From assembly GCA_046154735.1 (NCBI GenBank), contig JBJXFJ010000213.1, positions 1-7,134 on the forward strand: a stretch of 7,134 nucleotides of DNA, given 5' to 3'. The notes under the pieces are model-generated. The model saw nothing but the letters and a program-made list of their open reading frames with translations, did not search any database and had not been told where the DNA came from. The position numbers and the translations under genes were made by a program. Numbering within the stretch: position 1 is the stretch's first letter; each line of letters opens with the position of its first letter. Positions 6,999-7,134 of this stretch are shown here, one piece after another. The stretch is from CAVXYC01 sp046154735 (GTDB lineage: Bacteria > Chloroflexota > UBA6077 > JACCZL01).

Positions 6999-7134
6999 TC
7001 ATGCGCCGGCCTCAACGCCGAGCAGCTGACATTGGTAGACCGCCCAGTGAGTGAAGTGCGGATCCAGGACGTACTTCACACGCATTCGGTAGTGCTCATC
7101 GATGTAGCGCTCTAGCGCCGGGAGAACGCGCGAG
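6999..7134 (-). CDS. C-terminal end of an unidentified protein, possibly another membrane glycosyltransferase (partial)
   Basis: An open minus-strand frame enters from the right edge and stops at TGA (6999-7001), giving 44 residues. They begin SRVLPALERYIDEHYRM and end CQLLGVEAGA. The part LERYIDEHYRMRVKY resembles the short segment near the end of many GT39-type glycosyltransferases, where a helix with a YI..HY pattern is followed by beta strands. The neighbouring gene, with which it is probably co-transcribed (37 bases from stop to the next start), is also of that class. The match is short and rests on pattern memory, so another soluble or membrane-anchored protein remains possible. Protein-like composition, and a stop placed just before the next gene, support the coding call more strongly than the family. 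Confidence 0.5.
   Translation of the reverse strand, partial: SRVLPALERYIDEHYRMRVKYVLDPHFTHWAVYQCQLLGVEAGA

Noticed and set aside
6962..7015. TTG start at 7015 for the fusion gene
   Set aside because: It would overlap the upstream partial gene by 17 bases, lacks a ribosome binding site, and adds 18 residues with no family character.

Overview
This is a moderately high-GC bacterial window in which nearly all coding capacity lies on the minus strand and consists of multi-pass membrane proteins. The organism cannot be fixed from sequence alone. The mix of GT39-type membrane glycosyltransferases, FG-GAP repeats, few Shine-Dalgarno sequences, a CPBP protease and a CGCAGAG-type palindrome would suit Chloroflexota or another environmental phylum. 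That is an inference with low confidence.

Layout, left to right. At the left edge is the C-terminal end of a plus-strand membrane protein, possibly NuoN-like. It converges on a minus-strand CPBP-family (CAAX/Abi-type) intramembrane protease gene at 145-1077. The remaining genes are read right to left. They are a GT39/GT-C-type membrane glycosyltransferase (1221-3236), a 365-base non-coding spacer with an imperfect palindromic repeat (3462-3534), a very large membrane protein (3602-6961), and the last 44 codons of a further gene entering from the right edge (6999-7134).

The large protein is the most unusual item. Its first ~545 residues look like a complete GT39-type glycosyltransferase, with an HPDE motif in the first external loop and an RPGP-type end to the C-terminal domain. 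About 575 more residues follow, forming a series of FG-GAP/VCBS-like beta-propeller blades. Three blades keep a canonical DxDGDGxxE calcium loop. Degenerate blades fall between and around them at a period of about 57 residues.

The glycosyltransferases probably take sugar from a lipid-linked donor and act on the outer face of the cytoplasmic membrane. The propeller would then sit outside the cell or in the periplasm, where it could bind the acceptor, a partner protein or a polysaccharide. The partial gene at the right edge is probably in the same transcription unit as the large gene, because its stop lies only 37 bases before the chosen start. The sequence does not prove a functional link between these genes and the protease. 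No RNA gene, CRISPR array or transposase gene was seen.
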